64,000 nt of DNA, taken from Limosilactobacillus viscerum (GTDB lineage: Bacteria; Bacillota; Bacilli; Lactobacillales; Lactobacillaceae). The stretch is from the NCBI RefSeq assembly GCF_947387525.1, contig NZ_CANDNW010000003.1:41113-105112 (forward strand), in the 5' to 3' direction. Positions 11,896-20,424 of the stretch are shown here, piece by piece (the first letter of the stretch is position 1; the number at the start of each line of letters is the position of its first letter). The notes below the pieces were generated by a model. The model saw only the letters and a program-made list of their open reading frames with translations, searched no databases and was not told where the DNA came from. The position numbers and the translations under genes were made by a program.

Positions 11896-13026
11896 ATGAC
11901 AAAGAAATTGCGTGTTGCACTGTTGTTTGGTGGCAACTCATCAGAACATGATGTTTCAAAGCGGTCAGCACATAATATCTACGATGCCATGGATAAGGAC
12001 AAGTACGATGTCAGCTTGTTCATGTTCACCAAGGACGGGATCTTGTTGAATAATGCTTATTCACAACGAATCTTTGATGGTGAGCCAGAAGATGAAGTAG
12101 TTAAGGATGCTTACCAACACATGGATCTTGACCGTCCGTTGGCACCAATTATGGCATTAAACGAGCTGGAAGGGGTGGACTTCTTCTACCCAGTAATCCA
12201 CGGGAACCTGGGGGAAGATGGTACCGTGCAAGGGCTCTTTAAGCTATTAAAGAAGCCTTATGTTGGCTCCAACATTGCCGCTAGTGCCATGTCATTTGAT
12301 AAGGACCTGACTAAGAAGGTACTAAACGAGGCCGGTATTCGGAATACACCGTACGTTTTGATTACTCCTGAAAACCAGTCTGAATATTCATGGGGACGGT
12401 TGGAAGAAGAATTGGGTAACCTAATCTTCATTAAGCCAGCTAAGCAGGGATCTTCTGTTGGTATTCACCGGGTAACGAACGCGGAAGAGTATGCCGCTGC
12501 CTTAAAGGATGCATTTAAATATGACTTTAAGGTATTGGCAGAAAAGGGGGTTGACCACCCACAAGAGGTTGAAATTTCAATTCTTGGTAATGAACACCCG
12601 GTAGCATCTAAGCTTGGTGCGGTACGGGTACCAAAGGATGACCCGTTCTACGACTACGAAAATAAGTTTGTTGATGCTAGTGGGGTTGTTTTTGAGCTAC
12701 CGGTTAAGCTGCCACAGTACCTGACTGATGAAATCACTGATATGGCGTTAAAGGCATACAAGGCACTTGATATGAAGGGCCTGGCACGGATTGATTTCCT
12801 GGTTGACTCAAATAATATTCCATACCTTAGTGAACCAAACACGTTACCTGGTTTCACGAACATTAGCCTTTACCCGCAGATGTGGGAAGTATCAGGAATT
12901 TCTTATTCAGATTTGATTGATCGCCTGATTGAACTTGGCCTGGAAGAGTTCAAGCGTAATAGTCAGATCAAGTATGACTTCCGTGAACTCGGTAAAGAAC
13001 GGGTAGGCCAGAAAAAGTACAATTAA
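11896..13026 (+). CDS. ddl: D-alanine ligase, D-Ala-D-Lac type active site
   Basis: ATP-grasp ligase that makes the terminal depsipeptide/dipeptide of the cell-wall stem peptide. The 376 residues show the N-terminal LFGGNSSEHDVS, IHGNLGEDGTVQG, the ATP-grasp core IKPAKQGSSVGI and EPNTLPGFT. The omega-loop motif reads FYDYENKF: the last residue, F258, stands where D-Ala-D-Ala ligases have Tyr. In Leuconostoc and lactobacilli this Phe goes with D-Ala-D-Lac formation and intrinsic vancomycin resistance. The substrate preference here is inferred from that residue. murF does not follow; the gene has its own promoter and terminator. Confidence 0.94.
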   Translation: MTKKLRVALLFGGNSSEHDVSKRSAHNIYDAMDKDKYDVSLFMFTKDGILLNNAYSQRIFDGEPEDEVVKDAYQHMDLDRPLAPIMALNELEGVDFFYPVIHGNLGEDGTVQGLFKLLKKPYVGSNIAASAMSFDKDLTKKVLNEAGIRNTPYVLITPENQSEYSWGRLEEELGNLIFIKPAKQGSSVGIHRVTNAEEYAAALKDAFKYDFKVLAEKGVDHPQEVEISILGNEHPVASKLGAVRVPKDDPFYDYENKFVDASGVVFELPVKLPQYLTDEITDMALKAYKALDMKGLARIDFLVDSNNIPYLSEPNTLPGFTNISLYPQMWEVSGISYSDLIDRLIELGLEEFKRNSQIKYDFRELGKERVGQKKYN

Positions 13027-13073
13027 CTTGTGGTCACTTTCTTATACTGCCAGTAAATTAGTCAATTAAGTTT

Positions 13074-13113
13074 AAGCGGAATAGCCAGTTGACGGCTATT
13101 CCGCTTTTTGTTA
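13074..13113 (+). terminator. ddl terminator
   Basis: GCGGAATAGCC pairs with GGCTATTCCGC across a 7-nt loop, then TTTTTG. Confidence 0.9.
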
Positions 13114-13185
13114 GCAACTAATTTATATCTGAAAAGTGAAGTTTGATTTTTTGCAAAAGCTTTTAAGTGAAAATAGTATAAAAAG

Positions 13186-13194
13186 TGCTATAAT
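13186..13194 (+). promoter_or_regulatory. Extended -10 promoter of the HTH-TPR regulator
   Basis: TGCTATAAT (TATAAT 13189-13194) with no clear -35 lies 60 nt before the start codon. Confidence 0.5.
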
Positions 13195-13254
13195 GTGATA
13201 TTAGAAAAGCTAATATTAAAAACAATTGATATTATTAAATGAGGATGATAACCA

Positions 13255-14094
13255 ATGAAACTCCGTGGAGATGTTTTAAAACAAATTCGCCGCAAGAGGG
13301 GTTTGTCACAAACAGCATTGGCTGAAGGAATTTGTACCCAAGCGACGATTAGTTTGATGGAAAAGCAAAATCGTTTACCGAAGATGGATATTTTAACAGC
13401 GATTTGCGAGCGCCTTAACATTCAGACTGACCGGATTGTTGAAATTGAGGTTAGCGGAATTAATGATACTTTCAACAAGATCATTGATGCATTAACCGAC
13501 CAAGAGTATGATACTGCAAGGAAACTTATCTCAAAGGTTAGTGTTAAGAATCTCAACAGTGACTTTGATAAGCAACGTTACTACTTCTTACTCGGGATGG
13601 TTCAGATTAGTGAAGATAAGGTTGATGACGCAATCTTTAACTTTGAGCTGGTCCTGACCCAGTTTGCTACTACAAGTGCCAATATTTACCTTGCAATGAC
13701 GACAGCGGGGATGGCACTTGCCTACCTGAAACGGGATGACAAGGAACGGGCAATCCGGCTTACTAACCGGGCGGTTAAGCTAATTGATAATAAGAAACTG
13801 ATCGGGAGCCTACACCAGTGGGCTTCAATTAATTGCCAGATTGCTAAATTGTACTGGCGGCTTGGTGAACCGGAAAAGGCAATTGAAAGTGCCCAGCGGG
13901 GGATTCAACTGTGTCGTGAACGTGACTCACTGTTTATCCTTGACCAGCTCTACATGTACGTTGGCCGGGCCTATATCGAGCTTGGCGATAAGGAAAAGGC
14001 TAAGGAAAACCTGGAGATTGCTAAGAGCCTCTCAATCGCCCGTCACGGTAAGTTAAACGAACAAAGTATTGAACAAGAATTAGAACGGCTGTAA
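13255..14094 (+). CDS. HTH (Xre-type) regulator with TPR repeats
   Basis: A 279-residue protein. Residues 6-60 are an Xre/Cro-type helix-turn-helix (LKQIRRKRGLSQTALAEGI...TISLMEKQNRLP). The rest is all helical with TPR-like repeats; clear examples are DDKERAIRLTNRAVKLI, LGEPEKAIESAQRGIQL and LGDKEKAKENLEIAKSL. This layout is that of the Rgg/PlcR/PrgX group, which often sense short peptides with the TPR domain. No small peptide gene with a ribosome site was recognised next to it, so the ligand is unknown. It has its own promoter and terminator and is not obviously tied to ddl or the arabinose genes. Confidence 0.8.
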   Translation: MKLRGDVLKQIRRKRGLSQTALAEGICTQATISLMEKQNRLPKMDILTAICERLNIQTDRIVEIEVSGINDTFNKIIDALTDQEYDTARKLISKVSVKNLNSDFDKQRYYFLLGMVQISEDKVDDAIFNFELVLTQFATTSANIYLAMTTAGMALAYLKRDDKERAIRLTNRAVKLIDNKKLIGSLHQWASINCQIAKLYWRLGEPEKAIESAQRGIQLCRERDSLFILDQLYMYVGRAYIELGDKEKAKENLEIAKSLSIARHGKLNEQSIEQELERL

Positions 14095-14101
14095 TTCTTG
14101 C

Positions 14102-14142
14102 TTTGCCAGTGGTGGATTAACTTTCACCACTGGCTTTTTTAG
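14102..14142 (+). terminator. Terminator of the HTH-TPR gene
   Basis: GCCAGTGGTG pairs with CACCACTGGC, followed by TTTTTT. Confidence 0.9.
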
Positions 14143-14178
14143 TTCCTAAATGCTTAAATAATAGTATATAAAACTGAA

Positions 14179-14775
14179 GTGCCGGTGGGGCAGTTTACTA
14201 ATTTTTCGGTCAAACCATCATGTGGGATGGCTGGTAAGACTGATTATATTGGGAAGGTTGATAACCCGTCCTACTTCATGGACCCACACCGGATGGAGGC
14301 GGGGATGGTTTGGTTTAATGATGGCTACCTGGAATACCAGCTGCCAAACCACCTGAAAAAGGATGAGCACCTTCAGATGATTGATATTGTGGCTGAACTA
14401 GGGAGCGAATTTCCATTTTCAAATAATAACTGGCCATCAGACATTACGGTGTCAGTTAACGGAACCGAGCTTGGCTTTTGGACAAGCCCGGGTGACTTTT
14501 CCGACGTGCGAGGGAAATACACGCCAGTCTGGGTACCGAATAATGTAAACCAGTATGGCTTGCAAAAGACCTTTCGGATCACAGACCACGGTACCTACCT
14601 TGATGGCCAGCCATGGTCACCAGTATCATTAGATGATTTATCCTATGATCCAGACCGGTTTGTTCTCCGTTTTGAAGTAAAGAAAACGGCGACGCATAAG
14701 GGCGGCTGTACCATCTATGGCCAGGGCTTTGGCAACTTCCGTGAAAGCATCCAGATGAAGTTATTTTACAGTTAA
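14179..14775 (+). pseudogene. Headless ArsR-type sugar regulator (C-terminal domain only)
   Basis: The 198 residues match from end to end the C-terminal, ligand-sensing domain of a large group of Firmicute ArsR-family regulators of about 300 residues. Landmarks are EVPVGQFTNF (starting just before the GTG), KPSCGMA, NNWPSDITVSVNGTELG, WTSPGDF, NQYGLQK and YGQGFGNF. The N-terminal winged-helix DNA-binding domain of about 100 residues is absent; an in-frame TAA stands eight codons before the GTG. No ribosome site is visible. It is most simply a remnant of an old regulator of the adjacent araBD genes. Expression as a free sensing domain cannot be excluded. Confidence 0.7.
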
Positions 14776-14788
14776 CTAATAAATTTAT

Positions 14789-14817
14789 TTGATTTGTACG
14801 GACAAATATTTTACAAT
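14789..14817 (+). promoter_or_regulatory. araBD promoter with AraR operator
   Basis: TTGATT (14789-14794), 17 nt, TACAAT (14812-14817). ATTTGTACGGACAAAT (14792-14807), a nearly perfect palindrome that matches the AraR box of Bacillus subtilis, covers the end of the -35 and the spacer. No cre site was seen here. Confidence 0.82.
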
Positions 14818-14855
14818 ATGGATGTTAAGTTAAGTTTTTAAGGGAGGCTATTCCT

Positions 14856-16460
14856 GTGGATAAAAGTGCTATTAAGGACAAAATTGAAAGCGCCAACACT
14901 GCTTTAGGGATTGAATTAGGTTCAACCCGGATCAAGGCCGTGCTGGTTACTGATGACTACAAAGTGGTTGCCTCTGGTGACTTCGTTTGGGAAAACGAAC
15001 TCCGGGACAACATTTGGACATACCCAATTGAAAAAGTATGGAAAGGGATCCAGACAAGTTATGCTAACTTAGCTGCTAGTGTAAATGAACAATATGGGCT
15101 CAAGTTGACCAAGATTGGTTCAATCGGTATCAGTGCGATGATGCACGGATACATGCCGTTTGATAAGGACGGTAACTTACTGGTTCCATTCCGGACTTGG
15201 CGGAACAACATTACCGGTGAAGCAGCAGATAAGCTGACGAAGTTGTTTGATTTTAATATTCCTGAACGGTGGAGTATTGCCCACCTTTACCAAGCCATCC
15301 TTAATAAGGAAGATCACGTAAAGGACATCGACTTCTTTACCACCCTGGATGGCTATGTAACTTGGAAGCTGTCAGGCAACAAGAATACTGGAATTGGTGA
15401 TGCCTCCGGGATGTTCCCAATCGATGAAAATACGAAGACATATGACGAAAAGATGCTGGGCCAGTTTGCTAGTCTGCCTGAAGTGGCACAATTTGACTGG
15501 AACATTAAGGACCTCCTGCCAGAAGTCCTGCTTGCCGGCCAACCAGCTGGTAAGTTAACCGCTGAAGGGGCTAAGTTGTTGGACCCAAGTGGTCAACTTG
15601 AAGCTGGATCCTTGATTGCGCCTTCTGAAGGTGACGCCGGGACCGGGATGGTTGCCACAAACGCTGTTCGGAAGCGGACTGGTAATATTTCTGCTGGGAC
15701 TTCTGCCTTCTCAATGGTGGTTCTGGACCAGAAATTAAATAAGGTTCACCGTGACATCGATATGGTTACGACACCAGATGGCGCACCAGTTGCGATGGTT
15801 CACACCAATAACTGCTCATCCGATATCAATGCTTGGGCAAGCGTCTTCAACCAATTTGCAAAGGTGCTCGGGGTTAACCTGTCACCAAATGAATTATACG
15901 AGAAGCTATTCGATGCCTCACTGACGGGGGACCAAGATGCTGGTGGGTTGGTCAACTTCTCCTACCTTTCTGGTGAAAACATCACCAAGGTTCAGGATGG
16001 CCGGCCAATGATGGTTCGGAAGCCAGACAGTCACTTTACCCTTGCCAACATCTTCAAGGTTCAGCTTTACTCTGCCTTTGCCCCACTGAAGATTGGGATG
16101 GATATCTTACTTCGGGAAGAACACATCCGGACTGATGTTTTGATTGCCCAAGGTGGACTCTTCAAGACGCCCGTGGTTGCACAACAGGCCCTTGCTGACG
16201 CTTTGAATACGCCAATTACCCTGATGAGCAACGCCGGTGAAGGTGGACCATGGGGGATGGCTGTCCTCGCCCTTTATGCCAGTGACAATAAGGGCAAGAA
16301 CCTGGCGGACTACTTGGACGATGAAGTCTTTGTTGGTGCCGAAAGTGCTACCCTCTACCCAGAACCAGAAAGTGTTCAGGGCTACGAAAAGTTCATTGAT
16401 AACTATAAGGAAGCTTTGCCAGCCGAAATCGAAGCCGGTAAGGACATGAAATTAAACTAA
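14856..16460 (+). CDS. araB: L-ribulokinase (FGGY kinase)
   Basis: Phosphorylates L-ribulose to L-ribulose 5-phosphate, the second step of arabinose breakdown. The 534-residue protein is an FGGY kinase: N-terminal ATPase-fold loop LGIELGSTRIKAVLV (17-31), the GISAMMHGYMPFD segment, GDAGTGMVATNAV and the C-terminal GEGGPWGMAVLALY. By sequence alone it could be called a xylulokinase. Being first in an AraR-controlled operon with araD 12 nt downstream makes ribulokinase the better call. It starts with GTG at 14856 after AGGGAGG. Confidence 0.9.
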   Translation: MDKSAIKDKIESANTALGIELGSTRIKAVLVTDDYKVVASGDFVWENELRDNIWTYPIEKVWKGIQTSYANLAASVNEQYGLKLTKIGSIGISAMMHGYMPFDKDGNLLVPFRTWRNNITGEAADKLTKLFDFNIPERWSIAHLYQAILNKEDHVKDIDFFTTLDGYVTWKLSGNKNTGIGDASGMFPIDENTKTYDEKMLGQFASLPEVAQFDWNIKDLLPEVLLAGQPAGKLTAEGAKLLDPSGQLEAGSLIAPSEGDAGTGMVATNAVRKRTGNISAGTSAFSMVVLDQKLNKVHRDIDMVTTPDGAPVAMVHTNNCSSDINAWASVFNQFAKVLGVNLSPNELYEKLFDASLTGDQDAGGLVNFSYLSGENITKVQDGRPMMVRKPDSHFTLANIFKVQLYSAFAPLKIGMDILLREEHIRTDVLIAQGGLFKTPVVAQQALADALNTPITLMSNAGEGGPWGMAVLALYASDNKGKNLADYLDDEVFVGAESATLYPEPESVQGYEKFIDNYKEALPAEIEAGKDMKLN

Positions 16461-16472
16461 AGGAGAACAATA

Positions 16473-17204
16473 ATGCTAGAAGAATTAAAACAAGAAGTTT
16501 ATGAAGCCAACATGAAGCTGCCTAAGTTAGGTTTGGTTACCTTTACTTGGGGGAACGTTTCCGGGATTGACCGGGAAAAGGGACTTTTCGTTATTAAGCC
16601 ATCCGGTGTTCCATACGAAGACCTGAAGCCATCTGACATGGTAGTTGTTAACTTAAAGGGTGAAGTTGTTGAAGGTGACATGAACCCATCCAGTGATACC
16701 CCAACCCACACCTACCTTTACAACCACTTCCCAAAGATCGGTGGGATCGTTCACACTCACTCCCCATGGGCCGTTTCATTTGCCGCTGCCCACATGGACA
16801 TTCCAGCCATGAACACCACTCACGCAGATACCTTCTACACTGATGTACCTGCTGCGGATGCTTTGACCAAGGAAGAAATTGAAGAAGACTACGAAGGCAA
16901 CACTGGTAAGGTAATCGTTCGTTCATTTAAGGAACGGGGATTAGACTACGAAGCAACGCCTGCCGCACTAGTAATGCAACACGGTCCATTTGCCTGGGGC
17001 CCAACTCCAGACAAGGCGGTTTACAACGCTAAGGTACTGGAAGTTGTTGCTGAAGAAGACTACCACACTCTTCAGTTGACTCGTGCCGACAACCATCTGC
17101 CACAGTACTTACTTGACAAGCACTACTACCGTAAGCATGGTAAGAATGCTTACTACGGCCAAAACAACGCCCACAGTAAGGACCATGCTAAGCGGGAAAA
17201 CTAA
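16473..17204 (+). CDS. araD: L-ribulose-5-phosphate 4-epimerase
   Basis: Zinc class II aldolase-fold epimerase that converts L-ribulose 5-phosphate to D-xylulose 5-phosphate, the phosphoketolase substrate. The 243 residues show TFTWGNVSG, IKPSGVPYE, the metal-binding HTH (H94, H96) in VHTHSPWAVSFA and the third ligand H170 in VMQHGPFAWG. Length is normal for the family. It is 12 nt after araB with an AAAGGAG site, and a terminator-like hairpin separates it from araR. Confidence 0.95.
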   Translation: MLEELKQEVYEANMKLPKLGLVTFTWGNVSGIDREKGLFVIKPSGVPYEDLKPSDMVVVNLKGEVVEGDMNPSSDTPTHTYLYNHFPKIGGIVHTHSPWAVSFAAAHMDIPAMNTTHADTFYTDVPAADALTKEEIEEDYEGNTGKVIVRSFKERGLDYEATPAALVMQHGPFAWGPTPDKAVYNAKVLEVVAEEDYHTLQLTRADNHLPQYLLDKHYYRKHGKNAYYGQNNAHSKDHAKREN

Positions 17205-17227
17205 AATTGTAATTAGGTAAATAGCAA

Positions 17228-17271
17228 AAGAGCGATGGGATAACAAGTGGGTTATACCATCGCTCTTTTAT
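17228..17271 (+). terminator. Terminator between araD and araR
   Basis: AAAGAGCGATGG pairs perfectly with CCATCGCTCTTTT. It lies only 15 nt before the araR start, so araR would depend on read-through of the araBD transcript; no separate promoter was found. Confidence 0.85.
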
Positions 17272-17285
17272 GTTAGGAGAAAATT

Positions 17286-18368
17286 ATGGCAACGAAGTAT
17301 GAAACAGTAAAAGAAAAGATCCGGAAAGTAATCAGTTCCGGTAAGTACAAACCAGGTGACCAGTTGCCTACTGAGTCGGCCTTAATGAATGAATACCATG
17401 TTAGCCGCTACACCATCCGTCGTGCAATGGGCGAATTAGAGAATGAACATTACATTTACCGGATCCAAGGGGGCGGGATGTTTGTTGAGGACTGGCAGGC
17501 AAACCACGAACAACCAGTTACCCAGAAGGTAGTGGGGGTAATCACCACCCACCTGGCCGACTACATCTTTCCTAGTATTATTAGCGGGATTGACAGGACG
17601 CTTTCCAGCCATGGCTATTCGATTCTCCTGGGGAATACCCATAATGACCATGAGCAAGAACGGCTTAGCTTACAGCGGATGCTGGACAGTAATGTCGATG
17701 GCTTGATTTTGGAACCCACCCAGAGTGCGCGTCCCAACCCTAACGAGGACCTTTACCGGCAAATCGAACAATCACATATCCCAGCAATGTTTATTGATGC
17801 TCACTATGACACGTCTTCGTTACCATATATTGATATTGCTGATCGGGAAACCGAATGGAAACTAGTTAATTGCTTGTTTAAGAAGGGACACCAACGGATC
17901 CTTGGTGTGTTTAAGATCGATGACTTGCAGGGGGTAGGACGCTTGCAGGGATACATGGACGCATACACGGAGCGCCCAGACTTGACCCTCGCAAGTGACG
18001 TGATCATGTACCAATCATCTGATGATATTGCCCGGATTTTTGATAAAATCGCCCAACACTTGCAGGGACCAGACCGACCAACGGCGATTGCCTGCTACAA
18101 CGATGAGTTGGCAATCCAAGTGATGGATGTGGTCCGGTCCTTAGGAATGAAGATCCCGGATGATGTAAGCATTGTTGGTTTTGATGACTACCTGTTGAGT
18201 GCATACGTTTTGCCGGGATTGACCACGGCGGTTCACCCGAAGAATAAGATGGGGATGGATGCCGGAAACATGATCCTTAAGTTGATTAAGGGGGAAAAGG
18301 TTGAACCAATCGTTTACCACCCCGAAATTGTTGAACGAAAATCAGTCCGGAAAGTAACAAATAGTTAG
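17286..18368 (+). CDS. araR: AraR arabinose repressor (GntR/LacI chimera)
   Basis: Transcriptional repressor of arabinose genes. The 360 residues combine an N-terminal GntR-type winged helix (1-70; GDQLPTESALMNEYHVSRYTIRRAMGELE) with a C-terminal LacI/periplasmic-binding-like effector domain (about 75-360; GVITTHLADYIFPSIISGID, VDGLILEPTQSA, TAIACYNDELA, VSIVGFDDY). This combination is typical of AraR, whose inducer is L-arabinose. Four AraR-type boxes in the locus are its likely targets. A close paralogue is encoded at 23996-25081 on the minus strand. Confidence 0.93.
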   Translation: MATKYETVKEKIRKVISSGKYKPGDQLPTESALMNEYHVSRYTIRRAMGELENEHYIYRIQGGGMFVEDWQANHEQPVTQKVVGVITTHLADYIFPSIISGIDRTLSSHGYSILLGNTHNDHEQERLSLQRMLDSNVDGLILEPTQSARPNPNEDLYRQIEQSHIPAMFIDAHYDTSSLPYIDIADRETEWKLVNCLFKKGHQRILGVFKIDDLQGVGRLQGYMDAYTERPDLTLASDVIMYQSSDDIARIFDKIAQHLQGPDRPTAIACYNDELAIQVMDVVRSLGMKIPDDVSIVGFDDYLLSAYVLPGLTTAVHPKNKMGMDAGNMILKLIKGEKVEPIVYHPEIVERKSVRKVTNS

Positions 18369-18382
18369 CAGTCCGGACAAAT
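18367..18382 (+). promoter_or_regulatory. Possible AraR half-site at the araR stop codon
   Basis: GTCCGGACAAAT is a perfect right half of the box, but the left half matches only partly. It is not placed in a visible promoter, so it may be an auxiliary site or chance. Confidence 0.35.
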
Positions 18383-18389
18383 ACTATTT

Positions 18390-18439
18390 GATGCCTACTG
18401 GCTAAGCCATTAAAAAGATGGTAGCTAGTAGGCATTTTT
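18390..18439 (+). terminator. araR terminator
   Basis: ATGCCTACTGGC region pairs with GCTAGTAGGCAT, followed by TTTTTG. Confidence 0.85.
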
Positions 18440-18515
18440 GGTTATTTTTGTCTATTTATTACTAGTAAAGAAGGTGCGGTAAAAGCTTGAAATAGCAGGG
18501 CTAATGACCGCTTCC

Positions 18516-18607
18516 TTAAATTTATCCGGAAAAAAGTTTAAAATAATGTAATCGTTTTATTGATTTATTCGGACAAATATTCTATACTTACGTTGTAAGC
18601 GCTTGAA
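18516..18607 (+). promoter_or_regulatory. araE control region: promoter, two AraR boxes, cre
   Basis: Main promoter: TTGATT (18560-18565), 17 nt, TATACT (18583-18588). AraR box ATTTATTCGGACAAAT (18563-18578) lies between the hexamers. A weaker upstream box (18520-18535, left half intact) starts 43 nt before the main one and sits in a second possible promoter (TTAAAT 18516, TAAAAT 18539). The TGTAAGCGCTTGAA at 18594-18607 is a good CcpA (cre) match just after the -10. The rest of the 18369-18688 gap holds the araR terminator and the araE leader. Confidence 0.8.
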
Positions 18608-18688
18608 GGAAAACTTTTAAGTATTATCACATGTGGTTTTTAGGTTTTGAGGTTGTTATTTGTTGATAAAGTATAGGAGTGAACAAAA

Positions 18689-20047
18689 TTGAAGAAGACT
18701 TCAAATGGTTTTATCTATACTTTTGGTGCGCTCGGTGGTTTACTATTCGGTTACGATATCGCTTCCGTTTCTGGTGCTATCCTGTTTATCCAAAAGCAAT
18801 TGAGCTTAAACTCTTGGGAACAAGGGATGGTTGTTTCCTCAGTTCTGATTGGTGCGATTCTTGGTGCCCTCGGAACTAGTAAGTTCCTTGATAAGTATGG
18901 TCGTCGTAAGTTGTTAATTTGGGCCGCAATTATCTTTACAATTGGTGCCCTTGGTTCAGGATTCGCTCCAGAATACTGGACATTGCTTGTTACTCGTGTC
19001 ATCTTGGGTATCGGTGTTGGTATTACTTCCGCATTGATTCCAGCATACCTTCACGAATTAGCGCCAAAGAGCATGCACGGTGCGGTTGCCACCATGTTCC
19101 AGCTGATGGTTATGATTGGTATCCTGTTGGCCTACATTTTGAACTACACGTTCCAAGGATTTTACACTGGTTGGCGTTGGATGTTAGGATTTGCTGCTTT
19201 ACCTGCTATTATTCTTTTCTTCGGTGCACTCTTCCTTCCAGAAAGCCCACGTTTCTTAGTTAAGATTGGTAAGACCGACCAAGCCCGTGCAGTTCTGATG
19301 AACACTAACAAGGGTGATGAACAAGCGGTTAATACTGCTTTAACTGAAATTCAAGAATCTGCTAACCAAAAGCAGGGTGGTTGGAAAGAATTATTCGGTG
19401 CTGACGTTCGTCCAGCCCTCGTTACTGGTTTAGGTGCCGCTATTTTCCAACAAATTATTGGTTCTAACTCAGTTATTTTCTATGCACCAACGATCTTTAC
19501 TAAAGTTGGTTGGGGTGTTGCTGCTGCTTTGCTGGCCCACATTGGTATTGGTATTGTTAACGTTATTGTTACCGTTGTTGCCATGCTGTTGATGGACCAC
19601 GTTGACCGGAAGAAGATGCTGACTGTCGGTGCTGCCGGGATGGGTCTGTCACTCTTCGTAATGGCTACTATCCTGAAGTTGGACAGTGGATCACAAGCTG
19701 CCGCTTACGTAAGTGCCATTGCCTTGACTGTTTACATTGCCTTCTACGCATGTACTTGGGCTCCAATTACCTGGGTTTACATCGGTGAAGTCTTCCCATT
19801 AAACATTCGTGGTTTAGGTACTTCACTTTGTTCTGCTACGAACTGGCTGGCTGATATGGTTGTTTCCTTAACGTTCCCATCAATGTTAGCCGCATTCGAT
19901 ATCGCTAACACTTTCATCATCTACGGTGTCATCTGTGTAATTTGTATCATCTTTACTAACAAGTTCTTCCTTGAAACTCGTGGGAAGTCACTTGAAGAGA
20001 TTGAAGCTTCAATGCGTAAGATGACTGCTGCTAAGAAGAAGGCTTAA
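18689..20047 (+). CDS. araE: Sugar:H+ symporter, arabinose (AraE) type
   Basis: Major facilitator sugar-porter family protein of 452 residues with 12 membrane helices. Family signatures are all present: FGYDIASVSGAI in helix 1, DKYGRRKL after helix 2, PESPRFLV at the centre, the QQIIGSNSVIFYAPTIF segment of helix 7 and the C-terminal ETRGKSLEEIE. It probably imports L-arabinose with protons; xylose is also possible by family. The TTG at 18689 has TAGGAGTG 8 nt upstream and no closer ATG exists; a GTG at 18679 lies in another frame. The AraR and cre sites upstream fit arabinose induction and glucose repression. Confidence 0.88.
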   Translation: MKKTSNGFIYTFGALGGLLFGYDIASVSGAILFIQKQLSLNSWEQGMVVSSVLIGAILGALGTSKFLDKYGRRKLLIWAAIIFTIGALGSGFAPEYWTLLVTRVILGIGVGITSALIPAYLHELAPKSMHGAVATMFQLMVMIGILLAYILNYTFQGFYTGWRWMLGFAALPAIILFFGALFLPESPRFLVKIGKTDQARAVLMNTNKGDEQAVNTALTEIQESANQKQGGWKELFGADVRPALVTGLGAAIFQQIIGSNSVIFYAPTIFTKVGWGVAAALLAHIGIGIVNVIVTVVAMLLMDHVDRKKMLTVGAAGMGLSLFVMATILKLDSGSQAAAYVSAIALTVYIAFYACTWAPITWVYIGEVFPLNIRGLGTSLCSATNWLADMVVSLTFPSMLAAFDIANTFIIYGVICVICIIFTNKFFLETRGKSLEEIEASMRKMTAAKKKA

Positions 20048-20049
20048 TA

Positions 20050-20092
20050 TAAAAGCTCATAAGAGGCTGAGAATTAACTCAGCCTCTTTGTT
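20050..20092 (+). terminator. araE terminator
   Basis: AAGAGGCTGAG pairs with CTCAGCCTCTTT, followed by a T-rich run. Confidence 0.88.
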
Positions 20093-20094
20093 GT

Positions 20095-20316
20095 TTTAAA
20101 TACGTTATGCTGCAGTGTAGTAGTTGACCGGATTAGGTTGGCAAACCAGCTTTCGACATGGTACCAGTCTTTTGCACCACTACATTGGATGGTTAGAAGT
20201 CAATCAAGGTAAAGCCAGGATAAATATTGGTGACTTTAGTACTAATACCTGTCGAATGGTACACTGTAATGTTTGATTGACTGTTCAATTTATATGATTA
20301 TTTTTTGTATTCTATG
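20095..20316. other. Non-coding stretch between araE and araA
   Basis: No reading frame with a ribosome site is visible. There is a weak inverted repeat (AGTGTAGTAG near 20114 and CTACTACATT near 20180) and two imperfect direct copies of CGA(C)ATGGTAC near 20154 and 20253. It may be a decayed insertion, but nothing is recognisable. Confidence 0.4.
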
Positions 20317-20364
20317 TTGATTTATCCGTATAAATTATATATAATATCAATGTAAGCGATTTAG
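20317..20364 (+). promoter_or_regulatory. araA promoter with AraR box and cre-like site
   Basis: TTGATT (20317-20322), 17 nt, TATAAT (20340-20345). AraR box ATTTATCCGTATAAAT (20320-20335) lies between. A weaker cre match, TGTAAGCGATTTAG, starts at 20351, exactly 11 nt after the start of the -10, the same offset as at araE. Confidence 0.8.
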
Positions 20365-20424
20365 TAGTGAGCTAATAAGATAGTTTACTGCGAATTCATT
20401 TAAGGAAAAGGAGATATAATTATT

